A stretch of DNA of 64,000 nt from Natribaculum breve (lineage in GTDB: Archaea > Halobacteriota > Halobacteria > Halobacteriales > Natrialbaceae). The DNA is taken from the NCBI RefSeq assembly GCF_023008585.1, contig NZ_CP095390.1:2294001-2358000 (forward strand). The letters run 5' to 3'. Positions 1 to 8,115 of the stretch are shown piece by piece. The translations under genes were made by a program, and so were the position numbers. Position 1 is the stretch's first letter; each line of letters starts with the position of its first letter. The notes beneath the pieces were generated by a model. It did no database searches. It was not told where the DNA came from and saw only the letters and a list, made by a program, of their open reading frames with translations.

Positions 1-150
1 CGGGTCGACTGCGACGCGGACACCCTGCTCTATCTCGTCGAACAGGAGGGCGGAGCCTGCCACACGGGCCACCGGTCGTGTTTCTACCGCACCGTCGACG
101 GCGAGCACGTCGGCGAACGCGTCTTCGACCCCGACGCAGTCTACGAGTAG
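1..150 (+). CDS. hisI: Phosphoribosyl-AMP cyclohydrolase, C-terminal fragment
   Basis: This is the last 49 codons of HisI, entering from the left edge and ending in TAG at 148-150. HisI opens the ring of phosphoribosyl-AMP in the third step of histidine synthesis. The piece [14 protein letters not shown], with Cys and His ligands for the catalytic zinc, is the family signature. The next gene starts on the base after the stop, so the two are probably co-transcribed. hisA (28179) and hisB (31150) lie elsewhere in the window, so his genes are scattered, as is usual in haloarchaea. Confidence 0.93.
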   Translation, partial: RVDCDADTLLYLVEQEGGACHTGHRSCFYRTVDGEHVGERVFDPDAVYE

Positions 151-1287
151 ATGAGCGAGACCCTCCACCGAACCGACCACTGCGAACGACTCGAGCGGGC
201 CCGTAGCCGACTCGCCGACGTCGAAGCCCGGATCGACGACCACGGCGAGGAGACCGTCGACCGCGTGGCCGACGCCTACCGGCGGGCGTCGGACCTGCTC
301 GCGGAGTACGTCGACCGGGCGACGGGGACGGGCCGGGAGAACTTCAAGGCCTACGTTCGACTCGAGGGCGAGTTCTCCACGCTCGTCGAGAACCTCCCCG
401 CGGAGTTTCCCCGCAGGGAGGCGTTCGAGGCGGCGCTGGACGCCATCGACAAACGCCGGCTGAGCGAGTCGGACTTCCAGCGGGCCGAGGCCGCCCTCGA
501 GCCGGCCGAGGTGTTCGCCGACCTGCTCGAGGAACGCGAGGCCGCCCGCGAGGCGCTCGAGGAGGCGCGCACGGACGCCAGCAGACGGCTGCAGGAACTC
601 GACGAGGAGATCGCCGGCCGCGAGCGACTGCTCGAACTGGGGAGCGCGGACCTCGACGCGCCGGTCGAGCGACTTCGCGACCCGATCGACGACTACAACG
701 CGGCCGTCCGGGCGGCGTTCGTCGACTACCGCGCGTCCGCATCCGCACGCGAGGTGTTCGCGCTACTCGAGCGCAGCCGGTGGTATCCGCTGGTCGAGTT
801 CGAGCGCCCGCCCGCCGACCTTCGCGAGTATATCGAGACGAACCCGGCGGGGGAGTACACGATCCCCGAGTTGCTCGAGTACGCCGACTACTCGCGCTCG
901 AAACTCGACCACTACGTCGACGACGCGGACGAACTCAAACGGCAGGTGGCGACCCAGCAGACCTACCTCGACGGGATCGACGCCGAGCCGCTGACCGTCG
1001 CGTGGCCTCCCGAACCCGCTGGCGTGCTCCAGTACCGGTGTCGCGAACTGCGGCCGTTCGTCGCCCGCGTCGCCGACGAGTCGGTCGTCGCCGCGCTCCG
1101 GTCGATCCGCGACCTGACCGTCGACGCCGACTTCGAGCGATTGCGGACGGCCGCCGTCGCGACCGACCAGTTGAGCGCCGACGAACGCGATCGGCTGGCC
1201 GACGGACGGGTCGCTGAGGAACTCGAGAGCCTGCGCGCCGAGCGCGATCGGCTCCGCGAGACGCTCGCGGCCGGCGGCGATCGCTAG
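151..1287 (+). CDS. Coiled-coil protein of unknown function downstream of hisI
   Basis: A 378-residue acidic protein rich in Glu, Arg, Ala and Leu. Long heptad-like helices cover roughly residues 10-60, 110-170 and 340-375, with a more globular middle (about 200-330). It has no signal peptide or membrane segment. The ATG follows directly on the hisI stop, which suggests translational coupling. I do not recognise a catalytic motif. Conserved hypothetical proteins of this type next to hisI are, as far as I recall, common in haloarchaea, but that gives no function. The coding call is firm: the reading frame is long and has the GC-rich third positions typical of the region. Confidence 0.8.
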   Translation: MSETLHRTDHCERLERARSRLADVEARIDDHGEETVDRVADAYRRASDLLAEYVDRATGTGRENFKAYVRLEGEFSTLVENLPAEFPRREAFEAALDAIDKRRLSESDFQRAEAALEPAEVFADLLEEREAAREALEEARTDASRRLQELDEEIAGRERLLELGSADLDAPVERLRDPIDDYNAAVRAAFVDYRASASAREVFALLERSRWYPLVEFERPPADLREYIETNPAGEYTIPELLEYADYSRSKLDHYVDDADELKRQVATQQTYLDGIDAEPLTVAWPPEPAGVLQYRCRELRPFVARVADESVVAALRSIRDLTVDADFERLRTAAVATDQLSADERDRLADGRVAEELESLRAERDRLRETLAAGGDR

Positions 1288-1332
1288 GAGAGTCCACACC
1301 GACGGGTTCGGGTGGCGGCGTCGACGGAAGCG

Positions 1333-2697
1333 TTAGGCGTCGCCTTTCGCCGCGGCCAGGGCGTCGTACATATCGCCCGCGAGTTCTTCGGCGCGATCCG
1401 GGTTGCGGGCTTCGGCGTAGATCCGCACGAGCGGTTCGGTCCCCGAGGGACGCGCGAGGACCCACGCGTCGCCGTGATCGAGCCGGTAGCCGTCACGGGT
1501 GTTGAGGTCGGCGTCGGACGCCTGGGCGTGGTTCGCGGCGGCGTCGAGCATCGCGTCGCGTTCCGCGGTAGAGTCGTAGTGGATGTTGCGACGGACGTTG
1601 GCGTACCCGTCGTACGGCGCGACGATCTCGCTCGCCGGCCGTTCGGCGACGAGCTCGAGGAACCGGGCGGCGGTGTACGCGCCGTCTCGCGAGAGCCGGT
1701 AGTCCGGGAAGAAGATCCCGCCGTTGCCCTCGCCCGCGATCGGAACCTGCCTGCCGTTGGCCTCGAGTTCCTCGATCCGAGTGATGATGTTCGTCGAGCC
1801 GATCGGGGTGAGCTCGAGGTCGGCGTCCGCCTCGGTGGCGACGTCGACGAGTCGCTGGGAGACGTTCACTGCGGAGACGGTCGTGTCGCCGGCATCGAGT
1901 TCGGCGGCGGCCAGTGCGGCCAGCGCGGCGTCGCCTTCGACGTACTCGCCGTTCTCGTCGAAGAAGATCGCGCGGTCTGCGTCGCCGTCGTGTGCGATCC
2001 CGACGTCGGCGTCGGTCGCGCGAACGAGTCGGCCCAGATCCTCGAGGTTGTCCGGAATCGGCTCGGGGTCCCGGCCGGGGAAGTGGCCGTCGGCCTGACT
2101 GTTGACGGTGACGACGCGACAGCCCAGCGCGCGGAAGAACTCCGGACTCGTCAGCGACCCCGCCCCGTGGCCGGGGTCGAGTGCGACGGTCAGGTCGGCG
2201 TCGGCGATCGTCTCCCGGTCGACGGCCGCGAGCAACTGGTCCACGTAGGCCCGGTTGGCGCTCTCGACCTCGGTTACGCGCCCGGTCTCGTTCCACGGGA
2301 CGACGTCGAACGCCTCCGCCAGCAGCGTCTCCTCGATCGCCTCGAGGTCGGACACCGCGAGTTCGACGCCGTCGCTGCCGACGAGTTTGACGCCGTTGTA
2401 CTGGGGCGGGTTGTGCGAGGCGGTGATGACCATCGCCGGCACCCCCTCCCGTTCGGCGTAGGTCTGTGCGGCCGGCGTCGGGACGACCCCGAGACGGTCG
2501 ACGTCACAGCCGGTGCTCGCGAGACCGCTCGTCGCCGCGTCGGCGAGCATTCGCCCGGTGAGTCGCGTGTCTCGAGCGACGGCGACCCGTCTTCCCCCCC
2601 AGGCCGTCCCCGCGGCCTTCGCCACGCGCAGGACGAACTCCGGCGTCAGTTCCTCGTTGGCGACGCCACGCGTCCCGCTCGATCCGAACACTTCCAT
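1333..2697 (-). CDS. glmM: Phosphohexomutase, phosphoglucosamine mutase type
   Basis: 454 residues, a normal length for an alpha-D-phosphohexomutase. It interconverts hexose 1- and 6-phosphates, probably glucosamine phosphates on the way to UDP-GlcNAc. Visible motifs are the N-terminal FGSSGTRG, the phosphoserine loop TASHNPPQYNG (Ser94), the metal-binding DGDADR (237-242) and a C-terminal phosphate-binding RPSGTEP. The ATG at 2697 is the first Met and begins directly at the conserved N-terminus. Archaea carry several such paralogs acting on glucose, mannose or glucosamine, so the exact substrate is inferred. It is divergent from the gene at 2805. Confidence 0.88.
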   Translation of the reverse strand: MEVFGSSGTRGVANEELTPEFVLRVAKAAGTAWGGRRVAVARDTRLTGRMLADAATSGLASTGCDVDRLGVVPTPAAQTYAEREGVPAMVITASHNPPQYNGVKLVGSDGVELAVSDLEAIEETLLAEAFDVVPWNETGRVTEVESANRAYVDQLLAAVDRETIADADLTVALDPGHGAGSLTSPEFFRALGCRVVTVNSQADGHFPGRDPEPIPDNLEDLGRLVRATDADVGIAHDGDADRAIFFDENGEYVEGDAALAALAAAELDAGDTTVSAVNVSQRLVDVATEADADLELTPIGSTNIITRIEELEANGRQVPIAGEGNGGIFFPDYRLSRDGAYTAARFLELVAERPASEIVAPYDGYANVRRNIHYDSTAERDAMLDAAANHAQASDADLNTRDGYRLDHGDAWVLARPSGTEPLVRIYAEARNPDRAEELAGDMYDALAAAKGDA

Positions 2698-2804
2698 CGG
2701 AAAATACTCTTGGCGGAGTCCTCAAATGGATTCCGGACGGTCACGGCTGTCGCGACTCGTCCCCAGGCGGAACGCTTTCGAGGGCGGCGCGTCTCCCCTC
2801 GCGT

Positions 2805-3647
2805 ATGCTCTCGATCGAGGAGAAACGCGTCTACGACGACCGTCGCGGCGCGGTCGAGGCGTACGTCGCGAGCGGCGTCGGCGTCTGCTGGGTCCGGGTC
2901 GCAGACGACATCGTCGGCGAGTTCGGCCTCGTCGCCCGCTGTAACGCACGCGACGTCGCCGCCGGCGACGAGGCGGTCGCGGTCGCGACCGACGAGGACG
3001 TCCGCCTGCTGGCGCTTTCGGACGCGGACGACGCCGCGTTCGAACCGACCGGGTTCGGCCCCGCAGTCGCCGTCGGCTACGACGGGGGCGACCTGCTCGC
3101 GGCCGCTCCGGACGGCCGCGTCGCTCGTCGGCGGGACGACGAGTGGGTCGCCCTCGAGTCGCCGTTCGACGGCGAGGTGCGGGCGATCGACGGCGACCTC
3201 GTCGCCACCGCCGACGGCCTCTACCGGGTACACGGGGACGCCCTCGAGTACGCCGGTCTCTCGGCGGTAACCGACGTCTCCGCGGCGGGCGTTCCCCTGG
3301 CGGCGACCGACGACGGCCTCTACAAACTCGGCAACGGCTGGATGCGCGAGCGCGAGGGTCGGTTCGACGCCGTCGGCGCGGACCCGCTCTCCGAACCCGG
3401 TCGACTCGAGCGCGCCCACGCGGTGGCCGGGTCGACGGTCTACGAACACGTCGACGGCGAGTGGCGCGAGTTCGCCGAGGCGGACGAACCGGTCGTCGGC
3501 GTCGGCTACGGCGACGCGCTCTACGCGGTGACCGAGGGTGGAACCTTCCTCGCGGCGAGTGCGGACGGCGAGTCGGACGCCGACGCCTGGCGCTCGCGGC
3601 TGCTCGGCGTGACAGACGTAAGCGGCCTCGCGATTCCTCTCAGATGA
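2805..3647 (+). CDS. Beta-propeller-like haloarchaeal protein
   Basis: 280 residues, acidic and soluble, with no signal peptide. The sequence repeats short units built on a D-G-R/L-Y/V-x-V pattern (for example DGLYRVHGD, DGLYKLGN, GDALYAVTEGG), each about 40 residues apart. This is what one expects of blades in a small beta-propeller. I see no catalytic residues. I recall conserved single-copy haloarchaeal proteins of this style but cannot assign a role. It diverges from the phosphohexomutase gene across a 107-bp promoter gap. Confidence 0.72.
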   Translation: MLSIEEKRVYDDRRGAVEAYVASGVGVCWVRVADDIVGEFGLVARCNARDVAAGDEAVAVATDEDVRLLALSDADDAAFEPTGFGPAVAVGYDGGDLLAAAPDGRVARRRDDEWVALESPFDGEVRAIDGDLVATADGLYRVHGDALEYAGLSAVTDVSAAGVPLAATDDGLYKLGNGWMREREGRFDAVGADPLSEPGRLERAHAVAGSTVYEHVDGEWREFAEADEPVVGVGYGDALYAVTEGGTFLAASADGESDADAWRSRLLGVTDVSGLAIPLR

Positions 3648-3698
3648 ATTGACTATGTCTGACGAACAGTTAAGCGATCCTGCCGACGAGCGGTCAGC

Positions 3699-4241
3699 AT
3701 GAGCGGACTTACGCGTCGTCGCGTCCTCGCGGCGACCGGCGTCGCCGCGACGGGGGCGATTGCCGGCTGTCTCGGCGGCGACGACGGCAGCGACGAGAAC
3801 GGGGGAGGAGACGACGGTGTCGACAATTCGACCGACGGCGCCGACGAACAGATCAGCGGCACGGACGACTCCGCCGACGGCGAAGACGAGACCAGGACGA
3901 CCGTCCTCGGCGACGTCTCCATCGAGAACCTAGACGACAGCGCCCACACGATCGACGTCCTGGTCCAGTTCGACAACGAGATCGAACACTGGTCGACCCA
4001 CGAGATCCAGGCCGACGGCGAGGGCGTCACGCTCGAGCGCGACTGGCCGACGACCGGCGGCGAGTTCCGACTGACGGTTCGACTCGACGGCACGCAACTC
4101 ACCCAGGTCACGCCCGAGAAGTGGAACCACCCGAACTGTCTGAACCTGCTCGTGCTGGTCACTCGCGACGGCACGCTGTCGATTCCGGGGTCGACCGACG
4201 GCGGTGCGTGTACTGCAGGTAGCGGCGACGACGAGCGATAG
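3699..4241 (+). CDS. Tat-exported predicted lipoprotein, unknown function
   Basis: 180 residues. The N-terminus has a twin-arginine motif (TRRRVLAATG) and a lipobox ending AGC at about residue 24, so the mature protein should be lipid-anchored on the outer face of the membrane. A low-complexity linker of Asp, Gly, Asn and Glu (residues 25-70) follows, then a beta-rich domain of about 100 residues with two cysteines (in HPNCLN and GGACTAG) that could form a disulfide. The domain is reminiscent of small halophile lipoproteins that carry immunoglobulin-like folds. No ligand can be named. Confidence 0.78.
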   Translation: MSGLTRRRVLAATGVAATGAIAGCLGGDDGSDENGGGDDGVDNSTDGADEQISGTDDSADGEDETRTTVLGDVSIENLDDSAHTIDVLVQFDNEIEHWSTHEIQADGEGVTLERDWPTTGGEFRLTVRLDGTQLTQVTPEKWNHPNCLNLLVLVTRDGTLSIPGSTDGGACTAGSGDDER

Positions 4242-4283
4242 GAGAACGAAAGCGGGTTTAGTACCCGTACTGTGAGTCCGAGT

Positions 4284-5135
4284 ATGATCGTCGCTGGCTC
4301 CGCGTCGCAAGCGCTCGCCGCGGAACTCGCCCGAGAACTCGAGGAACCGCTCGCCGACGTCGCGTACGACCGCTTCCCCGACGGCGAACTGCTCGCCGCC
4401 GTCCCGGAGTTCGACGCCGAGCGCGCGGTGATCGTCGCCTCGACCGTCTCGAGCGACGCCCACGTCGAACTGTTGCAGCTGCAGGACGCGGTCCGGGAAG
4501 CCGGTGCCGAGGAGGTCGTGACGGTGCTCCCGTACATGGGCTACGGTCGCCAGGACGAGGCCTTCGAGCCCGGCCACCCCGTCTCGGCGCGGGCGGTCGC
4601 CCGCGCCATCTCGACCGGCACGGACCGGGTGCTCACCGTCAACCCACACGAGGAGGCGATCTGTGACTTCTTCGAGCCGACGGCCGAGTCGATCGACGCG
4701 GCGGGTCGACTCGCCGAGCCCCTTCCGGGCGACCTCGCCGATCCCGTCTTCCTCTCGCCCGACGCGGGCGCGATCGACCTCGCGGAGACCGTCCGCGACG
4801 CCTACGGCTCCGGTGAGACCGACTACTTCGAGAAGGTCCGTCACTCGGGGACGGACGTCGAGATCACGCCCAGCGACGTCGACGTCGCGGGTCGTGACGT
4901 CGTCGTCACCGACGACATCATCGCGACCGGGTCGACGATGAGCGAGGCCATCGGCGTCCTCAGCGAGCGCGACGTCGGCCGCGTCTTCGTCACCTGCGTC
5001 CACCCGCTGCTCGTCCGCGACGCCTACGTGCGCCTCTCGAGTGCCGGCGTCGAGGCCATCTACGGGACCGACACGATCGAACGGCCCGCGAGCGACGTCT
5101 CCGTCGCCTCGACGGTCGCGACGCGACTCGAGTAG
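4284..5135 (+). CDS. prs: Ribose-phosphate pyrophosphokinase (PRPP synthetase)
   Basis: 283 residues. It makes PRPP from ribose 5-phosphate and ATP, feeding purine, pyrimidine and histidine synthesis; uracil phosphoribosyltransferase at 41286 is one consumer. Motifs are RFPDGE near the N-terminus, PYMGYGRQDEAF in the ATP-binding flexible loop, and the PRPP loop VVVTDDIIATGSTMSEA near residue 210. I chose the ATG at 4284 rather than the in-frame GTG at 4272 because the family begins with the IVAGSAS strand immediately after it. It runs convergent with the metalloprotease gene at 5146. Confidence 0.93.
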   Translation: MIVAGSASQALAAELARELEEPLADVAYDRFPDGELLAAVPEFDAERAVIVASTVSSDAHVELLQLQDAVREAGAEEVVTVLPYMGYGRQDEAFEPGHPVSARAVARAISTGTDRVLTVNPHEEAICDFFEPTAESIDAAGRLAEPLPGDLADPVFLSPDAGAIDLAETVRDAYGSGETDYFEKVRHSGTDVEITPSDVDVAGRDVVVTDDIIATGSTMSEAIGVLSERDVGRVFVTCVHPLLVRDAYVRLSSAGVEAIYGTDTIERPASDVSVASTVATRLE

Positions 5136-5145
5136 TCGTCCGCTT

Positions 5146-7203
5146 CTACTGGCGGCGTCCGTGTGCCACGGCGACCGCGAGCGCCGCGACGAGCGCGACG
5201 GGGACGCCGAAGCCCGGCACCGACTCGGCACCCGATTCGATCCGCGACGCGAGGTCGTCCTCGACGGCGACGACCGCCACGCGGTCCCCGGCCGCGACCT
5301 GGTAGCGTCCCGCCTCGTCGAACGCGAGGCTCGTCTCGACAGTCGTCCGTTCGCCGGCCGCGAGCGTTACCGTCCGCTCGTCTGCGACGCCCTCGGGCGT
5401 GCGAAACCGGACTGTCGCCTCGCCGGGGCGGTCGGCGTCGTTCTCGACCGTCGCGGTCGCCGTCACCGACTCGCCGGGTTCGACCGTCGCCGACTCGAGC
5501 CTGAGCTGCGTCACGGTCGCCTCGGCCGGCGATCGGACGCGGACCGACAGCCGCCGGTCGCCGACGGTGACGTCGTACAGGCCGGGCTCCTCCGGGGTCC
5601 AGGCGAGTCGTTCGACGCGGCCGTCGCCGGCCGCGAGCGTTCCACGCCGTGTCTCGAGTAGCCGGCCGTCCGCCTGCAGCGTCGCGTCGTAGCTCCCCAC
5701 CCGGTCGCCGACGTTCGCGACGGCCACGTCGAACGCCACCGTTTCACCGACCACGACGGTCGTGGTCTCGGCGAACGCGGCCTCGCGGTACGCCCCGGTG
5801 ATCGCGGCATCCTCGATCCGGTACTCGAAGAGCGCGATCGGACCGGCAAAGGCCGTCCGGTGCTCGAGTCGCGACCACGTCTCCGGAACTGCGTTGGTCT
5901 CCGTGTATCGCTCCGCGAGCGCCCGGACGTCCGCGCCGCCCGCCCGTTCGAGTGCCGCGAGAAACGCCGCCTGGGTCAGGGCGTCATCCTCGAGATTCAG
6001 CTCTCGAACGACGGCCGAGAGCGATCGCTCGCCGTCGGTCGCGAGACGAAGCTCCCTGTCGAGCGTGCCGAGCACGAGCGCCCCCCTGACGTAGTCCGTC
6101 CGCTCGTGATCCCACGTCGCCGGCGCGTCGAGCGTGCCGTCGGCGTACGGCGACCGCCCGCCGGCTTCCAGGAATCGCCGGAACTCGTCGTAGTCGATCC
6201 GGTCCTGCTCGAGCGTCGCCAGTGCGGCGTAGTACTCCGCGCTGCCCTCGACCAGCCACCGCGTCTCCGCTGTCGTCCCGGTCTCGCCTCTCGCGAAGTC
6301 CTGGCGCGTGTGGACGTACTCGTGGATCCAGACGTTTTCGGGTTCGTCGAGAGGTGCGTCGTCTCTGACCCACGCGTCGCCGTCACCGTACTGGATCCCC
6401 CGCGGCCCCCACTCGACGCCGTCGGTCGGTGCCGCGACGACGAACACCTCGTCGTTGGGTGCGCCGATCCGGAGTCGTTCGCTCGCGGTCGCGAGCGACT
6501 CGAGAATGTCGTCGGGACGTTCGGCCAGGTCGGCGGCCTCGGGGACGACCAGACGGAACCGTTCGCCGTCGACGGTCCGTTCGTACTCGGTCGCCTCGCC
6601 GAAGAAGGCGACGTCGCCACCGGTCGCGCCGGGACCGTCGACGACGACCGTTCGATCCGTCCCGACGCGTTCGCGCTCGCGCCACTCGAGGGCGACGACG
6701 TCGGGAACCTGGACCACGCCCCACGAACCCGTCTCGACGAACGTGTACCCCTCCGACCCGGCCGCCGCGCGTCGGCGCTCGGTTCCCGTCCGGTTCGCCG
6801 GCATCGTGAACGTCACCGTCGGCTCGGCGGTCGACCCGTCCCACCGGTAGACGTTCTCCTCGAGTCGGTCGAAGCCCGCCGTCTCCGTCACCGTCGCCGC
6901 CGACTCGAGCGTGACCTCGAGGTCGCCGACGGCCTCGGGAATCGAGACCGTCAGCTCGGTCTCGAACTCGCCGGGCCGGTCGGGTCGCTGGCTGAGGACG
7001 AGCGTTCGGTGGAGGATGCCGTCGTCCGGCGCGCTCGAGACCTCGCTCACCGCGGCCGGCCGGTCGGCCTCGAGGCTCGCGGCTGGCGGCGGTTCCGTGC
7101 CGGCGGCGACGGTACCGATCGGCGAGCTCACGACGAAGAAAACCGCCAGCACGACGGTGACGACCCGATTTTTCACGACGTACGCTGTCGCGTGAACGTT
7201 CAA
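5146..7203 (-). CDS. Secreted surface-anchored gluzincin-like metalloprotease
   Basis: 685 residues. There is an N-terminal signal segment (about residues 10-35) and, at the C-terminus, PGFGVP followed by a hydrophobic helix and GRRQ. That is the PGF-CTERM type of signal processed by archaeosortase A, so the protein is probably lipid-attached at the cell surface. The middle carries HEYVH (294-298), a zinc HExxH motif, then WLVEGSAEYY with the likely third ligand Glu319, 20 residues on. This arrangement resembles M1/M61 peptidases. Residues from about 470 to 660 form two beta-sandwich-like repeats typical of surface proteins. The peptidase activity is inferred from the motif. Confidence 0.8.
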   Translation of the reverse strand: MNVHATAYVVKNRVVTVVLAVFFVVSSPIGTVAAGTEPPPAASLEADRPAAVSEVSSAPDDGILHRTLVLSQRPDRPGEFETELTVSIPEAVGDLEVTLESAATVTETAGFDRLEENVYRWDGSTAEPTVTFTMPANRTGTERRRAAAGSEGYTFVETGSWGVVQVPDVVALEWRERERVGTDRTVVVDGPGATGGDVAFFGEATEYERTVDGERFRLVVPEAADLAERPDDILESLATASERLRIGAPNDEVFVVAAPTDGVEWGPRGIQYGDGDAWVRDDAPLDEPENVWIHEYVHTRQDFARGETGTTAETRWLVEGSAEYYAALATLEQDRIDYDEFRRFLEAGGRSPYADGTLDAPATWDHERTDYVRGALVLGTLDRELRLATDGERSLSAVVRELNLEDDALTQAAFLAALERAGGADVRALAERYTETNAVPETWSRLEHRTAFAGPIALFEYRIEDAAITGAYREAAFAETTTVVVGETVAFDVAVANVGDRVGSYDATLQADGRLLETRRGTLAAGDGRVERLAWTPEEPGLYDVTVGDRRLSVRVRSPAEATVTQLRLESATVEPGESVTATATVENDADRPGEATVRFRTPEGVADERTVTLAAGERTTVETSLAFDEAGRYQVAAGDRVAVVAVEDDLASRIESGAESVPGFGVPVALVAALAVAVAHGRRQ

Positions 7204-7225
7204 GGATCTTACGACAGCGCTCGGA

Positions 7226-7268
7226 GACGACCGCCGTCGAGACGCGATCGCGTATGTACTGACCGTTG
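7226..7268. repeat. 43-bp element, copy 1 of 2
   Basis: This 43-bp stretch matches 27940-27982 at 39 of 43 positions. It lies just upstream of the minus-strand metalloprotease start (7203). It is far more similar than two non-coding stretches should be by chance. Both copies are followed, after a short variable gap, by an AGTATC. The nature is unknown: a shared regulatory site, a small mobile element remnant, or a small RNA are all possible. Confidence 0.6.
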
Positions 7269-7323
7269 GTAGTATCAGCCGGCGATTCGGCCAGCGACCC
7301 GACCAGGTCGGAACGGGCCGCGG

Positions 7324-8112
7324 TCAGAGTTCGATCGTCGATCCGACCCCGACCCGAACGAAGGCGTCGCCGAACGTCTCCCGGAGGATTCGCTCGGCCT
7401 CGTGGCCGGTACAGTGCGTCGGGACGATCCGCTCGAGTCGGTCCTCGAGCCATCGCGCGATCGACGTCAGTTCGTCGACGTCGTCCGACCGAAGGTGGGT
7501 GCCGCCGACGACCGTCCGGACGGGTTCGTCGAGGGTGGCCTCGGCGTGGACGACCGTGTTCCGCAGCCCCGCGTGACCGCAGCCGAGGACGAGTCCGATC
7601 CCGTCGTCGGTCTCGACCGCGAGCGCCTGGTCGTCACGGACGGAGTCGGCGACGCGACGGCCGTCCCGGTCGATCGTCTCGCCGGTGGGGTTGTCCGGGA
7701 ACTCCCGTGGGATCTCACCGAGCGCGTAGATCCCGTCGGCCACCTCGACGGGCTCGTCGTGAGTCGTCACGGTGACCTGGGACTCGAGCCACGTCCGAGC
7801 GTACGGCATCCCGATGGGTTCGTCACCGTCCCCGCTGTACTTCGGCTCGAAGGCCGCGGGATGGCAGTACAGCTCCGTGGCGTCCTCGAGAAACGGCGGG
7901 AGTCCGGACGTGTGATCGTAGTGGCCGTGGCTGAGGACGATCGTCTCGAGCGGGCCGACCTCGAGTCTCGTGGCGTTGTCGGCCGCGACGCCGGTCTGTC
8001 CGGCGTCGAAGAGGACGTCGCCGACGGCCGCGGCGAAGCCCCACTCGGCGCGCAGTCCCTTCGGTCGCGACGTGCCGACCTCGTTGTCCGAGAGGATCGT
8101 GACCGTCGTCAT
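7324..8112 (-). CDS. Metallo-beta-lactamase-fold hydrolase (COG1237-like)
   Basis: 262 residues with a metallo-beta-lactamase fold. SHGHYDHTSG (from about residue 60) supplies the HxHxDH-like metal ligands, GCGHAGL gives a further His in the middle, and PTHCTGHEA gives the last one. The order and spacing match the COG1237 group, named after a methanopterin-pathway dihydropterin synthase. The actual substrate in haloarchaea is unknown. The gene begins three bases after the ileS stop, so it is in the same transcript as ileS, though no functional link is evident. Confidence 0.85.
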   Translation of the reverse strand: MTTVTILSDNEVGTSRPKGLRAEWGFAAAVGDVLFDAGQTGVAADNATRLEVGPLETIVLSHGHYDHTSGLPPFLEDATELYCHPAAFEPKYSGDGDEPIGMPYARTWLESQVTVTTHDEPVEVADGIYALGEIPREFPDNPTGETIDRDGRRVADSVRDDQALAVETDDGIGLVLGCGHAGLRNTVVHAEATLDEPVRTVVGGTHLRSDDVDELTSIARWLEDRLERIVPTHCTGHEAERILRETFGDAFVRVGVGSTIEL

Positions 8113-8115
8113 CGG

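Noticed and set aside
1312..3270. A 652-codon plus-strand reading frame
   Set aside because: It is antisense to the phosphohexomutase gene; such long open frames arise from the high-GC codon pattern.
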